A stretch of DNA of 64,000 bases from an uncultured Candidatus Melainabacteria bacterium (lineage in GTDB: Bacteria > Cyanobacteriota > Vampirovibrionia > Gastranaerophilales > Gastranaerophilaceae): positions 1 to 64,000 of the forward strand of contig CAKVIN010000011.1 in the NCBI GenBank assembly GCA_934754425.1, read 5' to 3'. The position numbers and the translations under genes were made by a program. This document shows positions 35,623 through 44,840 of this stretch, in pieces; within the stretch, counting starts at the first letter, position 1; each line of letters begins with the position of its first letter. The notes below the pieces were generated by a model, which ran no database searches, was not told the origin of the DNA, and worked only from the letters and a program-made list of their open reading frames with translations.

Positions 35623-35976
35623 TTATCTTTTTTCGATTTTTTCTTTAATACGTGTTGCTTTACCAGAGCGTTCTCTTAAATAATACAACTTAGCACGTTT
35701 TACATCACCTCTTCTTTGAACAGTGATTTTGTCAATACGTGGAGAGTGTACTAAGAACACACGTTCTACACCAACACCTTGGAATACTTTTCTTACGGTA
35801 ATTGTTTTATTGATGCCAGAACCGTGTTCTGCAATAATAGTACCTTCGTAAGCCTGTATTCTTTCTTTGTTACCTTCTACGATTTTAACGAATACTTTAA
35901 CAGTATCACCAGGATTCATTTCTGGCAATTCTCTTGTTGTGTATTCAGCTTCTAAATTCTTAATAATAGGATTCAT
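35623..35976 (-). CDS. rplS: 50S ribosomal protein L19
   Basis: L19 lies at the 30S-50S interface of the ribosome. The 117-residue product matches it over its whole length (P-G-D-T-V-K-V-F-V-K near 22, G-V-G-V-E-R-V-F near 68, R-G-D-V-K-R-A-K-L-Y-Y-L-R near 90). It is the first gene of the rplS-rbgA unit; the AAGGAAT ribosome site precedes the ATG. Confidence 0.98.
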   Translation of the reverse strand: MNPIIKNLEAEYTTRELPEMNPGDTVKVFVKIVEGNKERIQAYEGTIIAEHGSGINKTITVRKVFQGVGVERVFLVHSPRIDKITVQRRGDVKRAKLYYLRERSGKATRIKEKIEKR

Positions 35977-36078
35977 TTTGCTATTCCTTATATTTTGACT
36001 ATCTTATACTTATTTATCTCTATAATAATTAAAACAAAATCTAAATACAAGTATCCATTTACATTTTTCTTCTTTTTG

Positions 36079-36107
36079 TTTCAATTTGTAACAATTTAGT
36101 GTATAAT
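36079..36107 (+). promoter_or_regulatory. Promoter for the 486-aa membrane protein
   Basis: TTTCAA (36079-36084), 17-nt spacer and TATAAT (36102-36107). The predicted transcript starts near 36114, so a GTG at 36099 cannot be the start codon and the TTG at 36168 is favoured. Confidence 0.5.
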
Positions 36108-36167
36108 GGTCAAAAAATATTCTTGAGGGATTTTACTACTATCAGCCGTAAAAAGAAAGGTTTTATT

Positions 36168-37628
36168 TTGAATCCGATAGCACCAAGGAAATTCTCATCT
36201 ATAATAACTACAATGACGAAAGCTGATGCAATAGCTCCTATTGTTGCATTAGAGGGAACTGTTGTTGCAGGCCGTACTTATCAAGCTTATAAACGTGGTA
36301 AGTGGGATGAAGCCAGAGAACGCTTTATTGAAGAATCAATAGGTTCTGTTGTGTGGCTTTGTGGAGTTGGCACAATGAATAAGCTTGGTGATAAAATTGT
36401 TGGAAAAATTTTAAAGAAATCGAATGCAAATTTTGATGTAGGCACGGATAAAGTATTAAGAACACCTTTTGAGAATTTCATGAAAAAGAATGTGCCAAAT
36501 GGGTTTTCACCAAAGCAAGTTGCTTTAATAAAAGGTGCAAAAGTATTAACAAGTGTAATATTAACAAATTTGTTTATTGGTTTTGTTGTACCAAAATTCA
36601 ATCAAGGAATTACAAAAAAATTACGCCATCAAAAACATGTAACTGAAAATGAGAATGGCGATAAGCTTGAATTAAAAAATAAAAATAATCCGTCATTCAA
36701 GGGTGGAATAGGAGCTATAAATAAATTTACAAACGCAATTGAAAATACAAATACAGGTAAATTGTTAGCTTCTGATGCCGGTATTGCCGGTGGACGTATG
36801 TATAATGCAAGACGAAAAGAAGAAAGACGTGAAGTTGCAATACGTGACATTGGCTCTATTTATTTTTACATGTGGGCTCAAGGTCATGTTAGAAATATCT
36901 TAAATTTTGTTGAATCTGGGCATGCTACTAGATTAAATCCTGCAACATCGGAAATTTTGGATAAACATCTTGCTGACTTTTTAAATGGTCGAGAGATGAA
37001 TGTCGAAGATTTTAGAAAAGCTGTTTTGGGTGAGAAAGTTAATATTCCGAAAGAGTTGAAATTTGAGTCTGCTCCACCGTCATTATGGGGAAAGATTACA
37101 AAGCAAGAACCTCTTGAAGTTATTAAATTGAGTGAACTTGAAAAAGTTGAAAAGAATAGTGATATTATTTCAAGAGCAAAAGAAATGTCAAAATTACAAC
37201 CAAAGCGTATGGGTGAAGCTGTTTTGACAAAACAACAGGTGATTGATTCGTATAATAAAGCTGCAATCAATGATCCTAAATTTTTAAATAAAGTTTTTGA
37301 AGAATTTACCGACGGTGCTAGTACGTCTGAGTATAAATTTGTTTCAAATAAAAAATTGTATGACTTAAAATCTGAAATGGAACATTATGTATCCAGAGTT
37401 TGCAAAGCAGCCAAAGATGGTAAAGTTAACAAAAAATTATTAGATAAAGTTCAAAATAAAAACTTAATGTTTAATGGTTTAAATTTTGCGCTAGGTTTTG
37501 GTTTTGCATCGGCATTTTTGTCAACTTATATACCTAAAATCCAATATTACGTGACAAGAAAAACAACTGGGGTTGATGCATTCCCAGGCGTATATGATTA
37601 CGAACATCATCAAGAGGAAATTGATTAA
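36168..37628 (+). CDS. Membrane-associated hypothetical protein, 486 aa
   Basis: Start assigned to TTG 36168, with AAAGG 7 nt upstream; this choice follows from the promoter overlapping the earlier GTG. Hydrophobic stretches occur near 35, 135-155, 240-260 and 445-465. The internal N-N-P-S-F-K-G-G (about 178-185) resembles the short F-x-G motif of other proteins here. The segment T-N-L-F-I-G-F-V-V-P relates it to the 30152/30792 pair. Function unknown. The 72-aa gene follows 10 bp later. Confidence 0.72.
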   Translation: MNPIAPRKFSSIITTMTKADAIAPIVALEGTVVAGRTYQAYKRGKWDEARERFIEESIGSVVWLCGVGTMNKLGDKIVGKILKKSNANFDVGTDKVLRTPFENFMKKNVPNGFSPKQVALIKGAKVLTSVILTNLFIGFVVPKFNQGITKKLRHQKHVTENENGDKLELKNKNNPSFKGGIGAINKFTNAIENTNTGKLLASDAGIAGGRMYNARRKEERREVAIRDIGSIYFYMWAQGHVRNILNFVESGHATRLNPATSEILDKHLADFLNGREMNVEDFRKAVLGEKVNIPKELKFESAPPSLWGKITKQEPLEVIKLSELEKVEKNSDIISRAKEMSKLQPKRMGEAVLTKQQVIDSYNKAAINDPKFLNKVFEEFTDGASTSEYKFVSNKKLYDLKSEMEHYVSRVCKAAKDGKVNKKLLDKVQNKNLMFNGLNFALGFGFASAFLSTYIPKIQYYVTRKTTGVDAFPGVYDYEHHQEEID

Positions 37629-37638
37629 AGGAGGCAAC

Positions 37639-37857
37639 GTGAAAATACAGGCAATTAATATTCAAACACCTAAAGTCCAAGGCAATGTTACTAAAAAAAA
37701 TAATGTAAACTTCGGTTGGATGTATTTTGAAGAAAGAAAATTTACTAAAACAGAAAAAATAAAAAATTTTTTCGAAAACACTAAAATAAATTGCGAGGTA
37801 ATTTGTGAAGTTTTAAGTTCCAAAGAATTTTGGAAAGAATTATTATTTAAGAAATAA
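37639..37857 (+). CDS. Small hypothetical protein with V-N-F-G motif, 72 aa
   Basis: The start is GTG at 37639, supported by AAAGGAGG 4-5 nt upstream; the frame is also open further upstream inside the previous gene. M-K-I-Q-A-I-N-I-Q-T opens the product, followed by N-N-V-N-F-G-W near residue 22-28, the short motif shared with other accessory proteins. The remainder is charged and helical. Probably coupled to the 486-aa protein. Confidence 0.68.
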   Translation: MKIQAINIQTPKVQGNVTKKNNVNFGWMYFEERKFTKTEKIKNFFENTKINCEVICEVLSSKEFWKELLFKK

Positions 37858-37867
37858 TATTTTTTAT

Positions 37868-39307
37868 CTAATTAAACAAACCGACTTTGTTTGTAATAAT
37901 AACAGATTTTATAGGTACGTTCATTTTGTAGGTTCTTAAAACTTTTCCTTTTGCCAAATCAATAATTGTATATTGATTATTTTTGATGTTTGTAGAAACA
38001 GCATAGCATGTATCATCAATTAGAGTTAAACCTGATGAAAAACCTTCTGTTCCCAACGAAATAGTTCCTGTAACTTGGTCGTTATCTATGTTAATTTTTT
38101 GTATTTCGTTTGTTTGTGCACCTAAAACATACAAAGTTTTGTCAAAAATCAACATGTCCAAAGGTTTGTTAACGGTCGTGAATTCATTAATTAGACCAAG
38201 TGTATTATAATCTATTATTGCAATACGGCTTTTTGTTCTACTTGCAATATACAATTTTTCATTTGCAAAAGCTAACGCTGATACGTTAGGGAAAATACCA
38301 ATATCTTTCAATTCATATTGATTATTTAATTCTATAGCCCAAATTTCATTTTTTAATTTGTCTACATAAAACAATTTGTTATCTTTTAATAACAATTTTT
38401 CGCAATATCCGTTAACTTTTATTTTTTGCATTAATGACATTGTATTCAAATCTATTACAAAAATTGTTGATGCGGTTGGAGAAGTTACATAAGCCTTATG
38501 GTTAGCTTCATCCAGTAATATTTCTTCAGGATTTGACGGAACATTTATTTGTTTTATAAATCTTGAGTCTGCTACTGATATTACATCTACAAATTGTCTG
38601 TCGTAAGTTGTAACAAGTAAAAATTTTCCGTTTTCTACAGCTTTTACATCAACCGGAATAGATTTTTGTGCTAAAGAATAACTAGGAACAGCTTTTGCCG
38701 GCTCTACGACTTGAATATTCTTCGAATAATTCGTTGTTACAAAAAGTATTTTGTTTTTTAATTGTGAAATCAAACTTTGTGGAATATTCGGCTCAGTTTC
38801 AGTTAAAAAATCTTCATAAGAATCTGTATTTTCAATTCTTATGATATCTTCATTTTTCGTGTCTATTTTTAAATTACCAATAATACCTTTTATATTTTCA
38901 GGAATAATTAAACCACTCGGTACAAGCATGTCTTGTGGCAATAATCCTGTTCTTACTTGCAATGGAGGATTCGGCATATGCATAACAGTTCTATGTCCTT
39001 CTCCATCAGATAAAACTTTCATTAATACAAAATCATTATTAAAAATCACAACGTCCGGTTCTTGTTTTAAATCAACATTTGCTGGATGGGATTCTTTGAT
39101 TTTTAATTTTGTTACATCTGAAAATAATGACGGATATAATGGTAAATAAATAGTATTATCAGGAAAAATAATAACTCCATCAAATCTTATATCTGCTTGT
39201 GGAACTTTTTCCAATATATAAGCTTTAACATCTGCTGGTATTTTAGCAGCAAATGAACTAGAACAGTTTAGTAATATAACTGATAATAAAATTAAAAACT
39301 TCCGCAT
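37868..39307 (-). CDS. Secreted beta-propeller (YncE/YVTN-like) protein
   Basis: 479 residues from ATG 39307 (GGAGAG upstream). Signal peptide about 1-26, cleavage near F-A-A-K, so periplasmic or exported. Residues 190-470 consist of repeated blades with patterns such as K-A-Y-V-T-S-P-T-A-S-T-I-F-V-I-D-L and K-L-Y-I-A-S-R-T-K-S-R-I-A-I-I-D-Y, typical of YVTN/YncE propellers. Residues 30-180 form an N-terminal domain of unknown fold. Partner or ligand unknown. It is the distal gene of the grpE-dnaJ run, 41 bp after dnaJ. Confidence 0.82.
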   Translation of the reverse strand: MRKFLILLSVILLNCSSSFAAKIPADVKAYILEKVPQADIRFDGVIIFPDNTIYLPLYPSLFSDVTKLKIKESHPANVDLKQEPDVVIFNNDFVLMKVLSDGEGHRTVMHMPNPPLQVRTGLLPQDMLVPSGLIIPENIKGIIGNLKIDTKNEDIIRIENTDSYEDFLTETEPNIPQSLISQLKNKILFVTTNYSKNIQVVEPAKAVPSYSLAQKSIPVDVKAVENGKFLLVTTYDRQFVDVISVADSRFIKQINVPSNPEEILLDEANHKAYVTSPTASTIFVIDLNTMSLMQKIKVNGYCEKLLLKDNKLFYVDKLKNEIWAIELNNQYELKDIGIFPNVSALAFANEKLYIASRTKSRIAIIDYNTLGLINEFTTVNKPLDMLIFDKTLYVLGAQTNEIQKINIDNDQVTGTISLGTEGFSSGLTLIDDTCYAVSTNIKNNQYTIIDLAKGKVLRTYKMNVPIKSVIITNKVGLFN

Positions 39308-39348
39308 TTTCTCTCCATAACTACTCTTATAGTTTATCATAAGTTTAG

Positions 39349-40479
39349 TTATTTAAAAACACCTTTGATACGTTCCTTTACAGAACTTTTATTTTTACGT
39401 CCTGCCTGAATTTCATAAAGCTTTTGATATAGTGCTTTTTCTTCATTAGAAATATGTGTAGGTGTTTTTACTCCAATTACAACTACATGTTCACCACGTA
39501 TAGATGGTTTTGATAAGTTTGGAACTCCTGCTCCACGTATTTTAACAGCTTCGCCATTTTGAATTCCTGCAGGTATAGAAATTTCTTTTTCTCCATCTAA
39601 AGTTTTAATTGCAATAGTGTCGCCTAATACGGCTTGTGCAGGTGTAATATCTAATTTTGTATAAACATTAATACCATCACGTCTGAAGTATAATGAAGGT
39701 TTTACGTGTATTACAATGTATAAATCACCGGCTATTCCGCCATTTATACCTGCATCACCTTCGTGTGCCAAACGCATTCTTGAACCGTTATCAACTCCGG
39801 CTGGAATTTTTACTTCAATTTTCTTTTCAACAGATTTTCTGCCTTCACCATGACAATCCGGACAAGGGTCGGAAATTACTGTACCTTTTCCATGGCAATG
39901 CGGACAAGTTACTATTTGAGTGAAGTGCCCTAGGACAGTTCTGGTTGTTTGTTGTATAGAACCTGAGCCTCCACAAGTTTTACAAACTTCAGGCTTCGCT
40001 CCTTCTTTTGCGCCAGTACCTTTACAAGAAGGACAAGCTTCTAAGTGATCAATTTTGATTTCTTTATTTAAGCCAAAAACAGCTTCTTCAAATTCTAATT
40101 CAATATCAAGTCTTAAATCATCGCCTCTTTGAGGTGCATTAGGATCTACTCGACGTCCGCCGCCAAAACCTCCGAAACCGCCTCCTCCAAAGAATGAATT
40201 AAAGACTTCTTCTAAATCACCAAATCCTCCGGCGAATGGTCCTTGTGTATTAAAACCGGCATTCTTAAGTCCGTCTTCTCCGTAACGGTCATATGTAGCA
40301 CGCTTATCGTCATCCATTAATGTTTCATAAGCTTTACCTAATTCTTTAAATTTTGCTTCTGCTTCCGGCGCTTTGTTTACATCAGGGTGCCATTGGCGTG
40401 CCATTTTCCTGAATGCTGATTTAATTTCGTCCTTTGTGGCAGTTTTTTCTACCCCTAATATTTCATAATAATCACTCAT
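39349..40479 (-). CDS. dnaJ: Chaperone DnaJ
   Basis: DnaJ delivers unfolded clients to DnaK and stimulates its ATPase. The 376-residue protein has the J domain with H-P-D near 36, a Gly/Phe-rich linker, four zinc-binding C-x-x-C-x-G-x-G repeats (about 150-215) and the C-terminal substrate domains. It lies 23 bp downstream of grpE in one transcript. No dnaK or hrcA is in this window. Confidence 0.97.
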   Translation of the reverse strand: MSDYYEILGVEKTATKDEIKSAFRKMARQWHPDVNKAPEAEAKFKELGKAYETLMDDDKRATYDRYGEDGLKNAGFNTQGPFAGGFGDLEEVFNSFFGGGGFGGFGGGRRVDPNAPQRGDDLRLDIELEFEEAVFGLNKEIKIDHLEACPSCKGTGAKEGAKPEVCKTCGGSGSIQQTTRTVLGHFTQIVTCPHCHGKGTVISDPCPDCHGEGRKSVEKKIEVKIPAGVDNGSRMRLAHEGDAGINGGIAGDLYIVIHVKPSLYFRRDGINVYTKLDITPAQAVLGDTIAIKTLDGEKEISIPAGIQNGEAVKIRGAGVPNLSKPSIRGEHVVVIGVKTPTHISNEEKALYQKLYEIQAGRKNKSSVKERIKGVFK

Positions 40480-40502
40480 TGCTATTCTATATTTCCTTGT
40501 AT

Positions 40503-41108
40503 TTATTCAGCTACGGCAACATTAACCAAAGTTGGTCTTAATACTTTGTCGCCCAATTTATATCCTTTTTGCAATTCTGCTATAATTGTGTGTTCTGGTT
40601 TTTCAGAAGTTGGTGTTTGCATAACAGCTTCATGGAAATTTGGGTCAAACTCTTCTCCTTCTGCTTTAATAGTTTCCAAACCGGCTTTTGTTAGAACATC
40701 TGTAAAGTTTTTATAAGCTAAATTATAGCATTCTTTAACTTTTTCACAATCTTCAACTGTTTCGATTGCTTTAAGCCCTCTTTCAAAATTATCCAAAACT
40801 TCAATCATTTTTTTCAAAGTTTTTTCTGCGCCATATTTTAAAAGTGCTTCTTTTTCTTGTTCGTGACGTTTTCTGTAATTATCAAAATCTGCAGCTAAAC
40901 GTATATATTGATTGTTTAATTTATCATATTTTTCTTGTAGAGGATTTACTTCTTCTACTGTTTTTTCGTCATTGTTTTCTATTTCTTGTTCTTTTTCAGT
41001 ATTTTCAGCAGCAACTTTTTCTTCATCTGCTTTAATTTCTTCTTCTAAATTTTCTTTATCATCTAAGTCGATTTTTGTTTCATCATTTGATTTGAATGGG
41101 TTCTTCAT
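40503..41108 (-). CDS. grpE: Nucleotide exchange factor GrpE
   Basis: GrpE releases ADP from DnaK. 201 residues: an acidic, low-complexity N-terminus (1-60), a long coiled-coil helix, and a C-terminal beta domain with the signature D-P-N-F-H-E-A-V near 155. First gene of the grpE-dnaJ-propeller run. No CIRCE (HrcA) inverted repeat was seen upstream. Confidence 0.95.
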   Translation of the reverse strand: MKNPFKSNDETKIDLDDKENLEEEIKADEEKVAAENTEKEQEIENNDEKTVEEVNPLQEKYDKLNNQYIRLAADFDNYRKRHEQEKEALLKYGAEKTLKKMIEVLDNFERGLKAIETVEDCEKVKECYNLAYKNFTDVLTKAGLETIKAEGEEFDPNFHEAVMQTPTSEKPEHTIIAELQKGYKLGDKVLRPTLVNVAVAE

Positions 41109-41205
41109 AATATTCCTCCCTTATTTATATTATATATGATAATTATACGTTATCAAATCGGATATGGAGGTAAAGTTTATTATTTCTTAATGTTTGCTTA
41201 ATAAA

Positions 41206-41232
41206 ACAAAAAAAATCCCCAAAAAGGGGATG
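41206..41232 (-). terminator. Intrinsic terminator after the 81-aa gene
   Basis: ATCCCC (41215-41220) and GGGGAT (41226-41231) around AAAAA; the run of A to the left is the U-tract of minus-strand RNA. Confidence 0.88.
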
Positions 41233-41302
41233 AAAATTTTTAGTAAGATGTAAGATGGGGTAAGTATTATAAGAAAATTAGAATTATTATGTTTTTTATT
41301 AA

Positions 41303-41548
41303 TTATGCAAGCAATGTAGAGATAAATCTGATAGAATCGTCTTTTAATTCTTTAACGAAATCTTTAGCGATTTTTGAAAGAGGTCTGTTGTCGATTTTGT
41401 CAAAAACTGCGTAAATTGGGTCTCCGCCGTTGTTGAATCTCATTTGTCTGTCTTGTTTATTCAAATAGTAGAAATGAAAATCTTCTGGAATTTCTAAAGC
41501 TCCTGCCGGTTTTTTGTTTCTTTCAATTGCATCGTATGTATTTAACAT
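41303..41548 (-). CDS. Small hypothetical protein, 81 aa
   Basis: M-L-N-T-Y-D-A-I-E-R starts a compact, Tyr/Phe/Lys-rich product with no cysteine, signal or membrane helix. Purine-rich GAGAGAGAAAAGAAA precedes the ATG. The gene is flanked by a terminator and by a clear box-2 element, so it is an independent transcription unit. No family recognised. Confidence 0.7.
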   Translation of the reverse strand: MLNTYDAIERNKKPAGALEIPEDFHFYYLNKQDRQMRFNNGGDPIYAVFDKIDNRPLSKIAKDFVKELKDDSIRFISTLLA

Positions 41549-41574
41549 TTTCTTTTCTCTCTCTTTGAATATTG

Positions 41575-41598
41575 CTTACATATATATAAAGTATATTT
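41575..41598 (-). promoter_or_regulatory. Box-2 promoter element (no box 1)
   Basis: CTTACATATATATAAAGTAT matches box 2 of copy A perfectly over 20 bases, 27 nt from the 81-aa start codon. At the expected box-1 position (41631) there is instead GTTAAGATATGTAAAG in the opposite orientation, nearer the ispF start. Confidence 0.5.
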
Positions 41599-41679
41599 AT
41601 TTTAAAAAATTGCCTTTTTTCTTTTCTTTTGTTAAGATATGTAAAGATAAATTTTTAAAATATACTATTGGAGGGTATT

Positions 41680-42174
41680 ATGGCTGAACAGAAATACAGA
41701 ATAGGTATCGGATATGATATTCATAGATTGGCTGAAAACAGAGATTTAATAATAGGTGGAGTTAAAATACCTTATGAAAAAGGATTGTTAGGTCATTCTG
41801 ATGCAGATGTTCTAATTCATGCAATAATTGATTCTTTATTAGGAGCATTAGCATTAGATGATATTGGGACGCTTTTTCCGGATACAGATGAAAAGTATAA
41901 AGATGCAGATAGTATGATTTTGTTAAGAAAAGTTTGTGATAAAGTTCAGGAAGAAGGTTATTGGATTAATAATATTGATACAAATATTATTGCTCAAGCT
42001 CCTAAAATGATGCTTTATATACCTCAGATGAAAGAAGTGTTGTCACCGATTTTGGGATTAAATTCCACTGATATATCAATAAAGGCGAAAACAAAGGAAA
42101 AATTGGACTCTGTAGGCGATGGTCGAGCTATTGAAGCGCAGGCTGTTGTTATGTTAGAAAAATTTGAAGCGTAG
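41680..42174 (+). CDS. ispF: 2-C-methyl-D-erythritol 2,4-cyclodiphosphate synthase
   Basis: IspF catalyses the fifth step of the MEP isoprenoid pathway. 164 residues from ATG 41680 (GGAGGG upstream): metal ligands in G-Y-D-I-H-R-L (Asp/His) and the second motif G-H-S-D-A-D-V-L-I-H-A-I. I-S-I-K-A-K-T-K-E near the C-terminus fits the CDP-binding loop. Single gene, followed by a bidirectional terminator. No other MEP genes here. Confidence 0.96.
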   Translation: MAEQKYRIGIGYDIHRLAENRDLIIGGVKIPYEKGLLGHSDADVLIHAIIDSLLGALALDDIGTLFPDTDEKYKDADSMILLRKVCDKVQEEGYWINNIDTNIIAQAPKMMLYIPQMKEVLSPILGLNSTDISIKAKTKEKLDSVGDGRAIEAQAVVMLEKFEA

Positions 42175-42197
42175 TTTAAATATTGATTTTATAATAA

Positions 42198-42232
42198 AAA
42201 ACTGGATTATAATAATATAATCCAGTTTTAGT
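42198..42232. terminator. Bidirectional terminator between ispF and fabZ
   Basis: AAAACTGGATTAT (42198-42210) and ATAATCCAGTTTT (42217-42229) make a perfect 13-bp stem with A-run left and T-rich right. Confidence 0.9.
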
Positions 42233-42250
42233 TTTGTGTAATAAAATTTA

Positions 42251-42730
42251 TTATTTTAAAGCAACTGTCATATCAGCTTCAATACAAACTTTACCATCTA
42301 CATAACCTACACCGTGGCTTTTGCAGATAGGACCTTTTGCCTTAATCAATTCGATGTGCATTTCAAATTTATCTCCAGGTCTTACGATATTTTTGAATCT
42401 TACATTATCAACTCCTGCATATAAAGTTAATTTACCTTTATATTGTGGCAAACACATCAATACTGGTGCTGAACATTGAGCCAAAGCTTCAAGTTGTAAT
42501 ACGCCAGGCATAACAGGGTTACCAGGGAAGTGACCTTGGAAGAAAGCTTCGTTCATAGTTAAATTCTTATAACCTTTAGCATATTTTCCCGGTACGCATT
42601 CTGTAATTTTATCTACTAATAAAAATGGGTATCTGTGCGGAATCATTTCCATAATTTGCATAACGTCAAATGATAAAATATCTTCCCCTGCTTCAGTTGT
42701 ACCAATCTTTACTCCTAATTCTCCAGTCAT
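42251..42730 (-). CDS. fabZ: 3-hydroxyacyl-ACP dehydratase FabZ
   Basis: FabZ dehydrates beta-hydroxyacyl-ACP in fatty acid synthesis and competes with LpxA/LpxD for the same hydroxyacyl pool. The 159-residue hot-dog protein has the catalytic His in G-H-F-P-G-N-P-V-M-P-G and Glu in L-E-A-L-A-Q. Last gene of the minus-strand LPS run, 20 bp after lpxC. Confidence 0.95.
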   Translation of the reverse strand: MTGELGVKIGTTEAGEDILSFDVMQIMEMIPHRYPFLLVDKITECVPGKYAKGYKNLTMNEAFFQGHFPGNPVMPGVLQLEALAQCSAPVLMCLPQYKGKLTLYAGVDNVRFKNIVRPGDKFEMHIELIKAKGPICKSHGVGYVDGKVCIEADMTVALK

Positions 42731-42750
42731 TTAATCTCTCCTTTATTTTA

Positions 42751-43587
42751 TTATAATTTTACTAATTTTGTTTTTAATACTTGTGCTACTTTTGTATGAA
42801 CAGTATGTCCTGCTTCTTTAACTAATATTTGTGCTCTTAAATTAAGAGGTGAAACTCCTGCTAAATATAAATCTCCAAGTAAATCCAGTATTTTGTGTTT
42901 TATAGGTTCATCTGCCGAGCGTAATTCAGTCGTAAAACCAACATCCTTCAAGCCTACAGTATTATCAATTGTAACCCCTTTTGCAAAACCAAGCATTTGG
43001 AATTTTTTTAAGTCTTTGTAGAATCCAAAAGTTCTAGCCTCAATTATTTCTTCCAAATTTTTATTATCCATTGTTACCCAACGATTTCTTAAATCTGGAT
43101 GGTCATAATTTACAGCATATGTTATTCTTAAGTCTTTATCAGGAAGAATAACAAGACTTGTTTTGCCGTTCAAGTAGTAAACCGGCTCGCTTACGGTATA
43201 TAAATCTTTATTTACTCCTTCGATGCCGGCTTTTTTGAATAATTCTACCCAAACTTTTGAACTACCGTCGAAAATTGGCATTTCTGTTTCTGAAAGATAA
43301 ACATCAATTGAATCAATTCCGCAAATTGCACATGCTGCAATAAAGTGCTCACAAAGCATAACCTTGTATTTGTAATCACCTAACAAAGTTCTATGTTCTT
43401 TGCTACAAAGTGTCACACAATGCTCTGTTGAATATAAATTTTCTATGCAAATATTGAAAGGAGTTTCTGCACCTTTTGAAAAAATTCTTATATTACCACC
43501 TCTTGATGGTTTTATTACAACTTCGCATTTACGATTTTTCATTAATCCGTTACCGGATGTTTTTATTTCTGTTTTTATTGTACCCAT
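42751..43587 (-). CDS. lpxC: UDP-3-O-acyl-GlcNAc deacetylase LpxC
   Basis: LpxC is the zinc deacetylase that commits UDP-acyl-GlcNAc to lipid A. 278 residues; zinc ligand His in L-C-E-H-F-I-A-A near 81, the second set in I-K-H-K-I-L-D-L-L-G-D near 230, and E-M-P-I-F-D-G-S-S near 108. Slightly shorter than the E. coli protein (305). The start lies 119 bp after lpxD, with a strong hairpin in the gap. Confidence 0.95.
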   Translation of the reverse strand: MGTIKTEIKTSGNGLMKNRKCEVVIKPSRGGNIRIFSKGAETPFNICIENLYSTEHCVTLCSKEHRTLLGDYKYKVMLCEHFIAACAICGIDSIDVYLSETEMPIFDGSSKVWVELFKKAGIEGVNKDLYTVSEPVYYLNGKTSLVILPDKDLRITYAVNYDHPDLRNRWVTMDNKNLEEIIEARTFGFYKDLKKFQMLGFAKGVTIDNTVGLKDVGFTTELRSADEPIKHKILDLLGDLYLAGVSPLNLRAQILVKEAGHTVHTKVAQVLKTKLVKL

Positions 43588-43612
43588 GATTTACCTGTTT
43601 GTTTTGAATTAT

Positions 43613-43643
43613 GTTGGGTTGAATAAAAATTACTCAACCCAAC
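43613..43643. repeat. 10-bp inverted repeat in the lpxD-lpxC gap
   Basis: GTTGGGTTGA (43613-43622) and TCAACCCAAC (43634-43643) are perfect complements separated by 11 nt. The minus-strand side has no U-tract, so termination is unlikely. It could be an operator, an RNA-stability hairpin or a leader structure ahead of lpxC. Confidence 0.6.
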
Positions 43644-43706
43644 AATAAATTTAGTATGTTTTAAAAGGTCATAAAAGTATTTTATGTAAATTGTTTAACT
43701 CAACAA

Positions 43707-44825
43707 TTACTTGGCTTCTACCTCTTCATTTACCCCGTCATTTACCCCTTCTTCGAAGGATTTTAGAAGTGGTTCGTATTTTTTAAATTTAGCAATTAAA
43801 TCACCCGCATCTTTCATAATTTTCAATTGCTTAATAAATTCTTTTCTAGGAACAGCCGGAGCACCAACAACAATTGACTTAGCAGGGAAACTCTTAGTCA
43901 CACCTGCTTGAGCAGCAATAATAGTGTCATCACCGATTGAAATATGATCAGCCAAGCCTGCTTGACCTGCAATAACAACTCTATCACCGATTACGCAGCT
44001 GCCTGCAATACCAACTTGAGAAACAATCATACAACCTTTACCAATACGGCAATTGTGACCAATCATTACTAAATCATCAATCTTTGTATTGTCACCTACT
44101 ACTGTATTTTCAATAGTACCTCTGTCGATTGCAGTATTAGCACCGATTTCTACATTGTTACCAATTTCAACAGAGCCGATTGAATGAATTTTAAAGATAA
44201 CTTGTTGAACGTCATTTTCTTTAATTTCGCCGTCTTTTCTAGCTTGTTCAATGTTATTTGGATTTTCTGTAACAAAGCTGAAACCGTCAGCACCTAAAGA
44301 AACTCCGTGGTGAAGAATAACTTTATTACCTACTTTTACTCTGTCACCAATACAAACTGCAGGGTGGAAGAAGCAATCAGCACCGATTACAGCACCATTT
44401 CCAATATATCCGTTTGCTAATATTTTTGTATTATCACCAACTTGTGCATTTTCGCCAATTACAACATTTGGGCCTAAAGCTACGTTTTGACCTAATTTTG
44501 CAGAAGGATGAACTGTTGCAGTCGGATGAATTCCTGAATTTACATGTGGTTCTTCGTAGAACATTGTAATTAATTTCATCATAGCTAATCTTGGTCTTTC
44601 TACTTCTATTGTAGAAAAGCCTTCAATATTCACACCAAGTGGAACAAGAGCTGCTTTAGCTTTTGTGTTCGCAAGGTTATTGATTTCCTCTTCACCTAAC
44701 GCTAAAGCCAGAGTGTTTTCATCAGCCAAAAGAGGTGGTGCAATATTTGTAATCGCAACATCTTTTGCTTTAGAAAGCATGCCGCCTGTAATTTGTGCAA
44801 TTTGTTCCAATGTAAAAGTTCTCAT
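43707..44825 (-). CDS. lpxD: UDP-3-O-acyl-glucosamine N-acyltransferase LpxD
   Basis: LpxD adds the second acyl chain in lipid A synthesis. 372 residues: N-terminal uridine-binding domain (1-100), hexapeptide-repeat beta-helix (about 105-320) and C-terminal helix. The catalytic His is probably that of M-I-G-H-N-C near 255. The C-terminal tail with N-D-G-V-N-E-E-V-E is longer than usual. It starts 15 bp after rfaE2. Confidence 0.95.
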   Translation of the reverse strand: MRTFTLEQIAQITGGMLSKAKDVAITNIAPPLLADENTLALALGEEEINNLANTKAKAALVPLGVNIEGFSTIEVERPRLAMMKLITMFYEEPHVNSGIHPTATVHPSAKLGQNVALGPNVVIGENAQVGDNTKILANGYIGNGAVIGADCFFHPAVCIGDRVKVGNKVILHHGVSLGADGFSFVTENPNNIEQARKDGEIKENDVQQVIFKIHSIGSVEIGNNVEIGANTAIDRGTIENTVVGDNTKIDDLVMIGHNCRIGKGCMIVSQVGIAGSCVIGDRVVIAGQAGLADHISIGDDTIIAAQAGVTKSFPAKSIVVGAPAVPRKEFIKQLKIMKDAGDLIAKFKKYEPLLKSFEEGVNDGVNEEVEAK

Positions 44826-44840
44826 AATACACTCCTTTAT

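Noticed and set aside
41631..41647. Box 1 of the two-box promoter for the 81-aa gene
   Set aside because: GTTAAGATATGTAAAG is in the wrong orientation for that gene, so only box 2 is claimed there.
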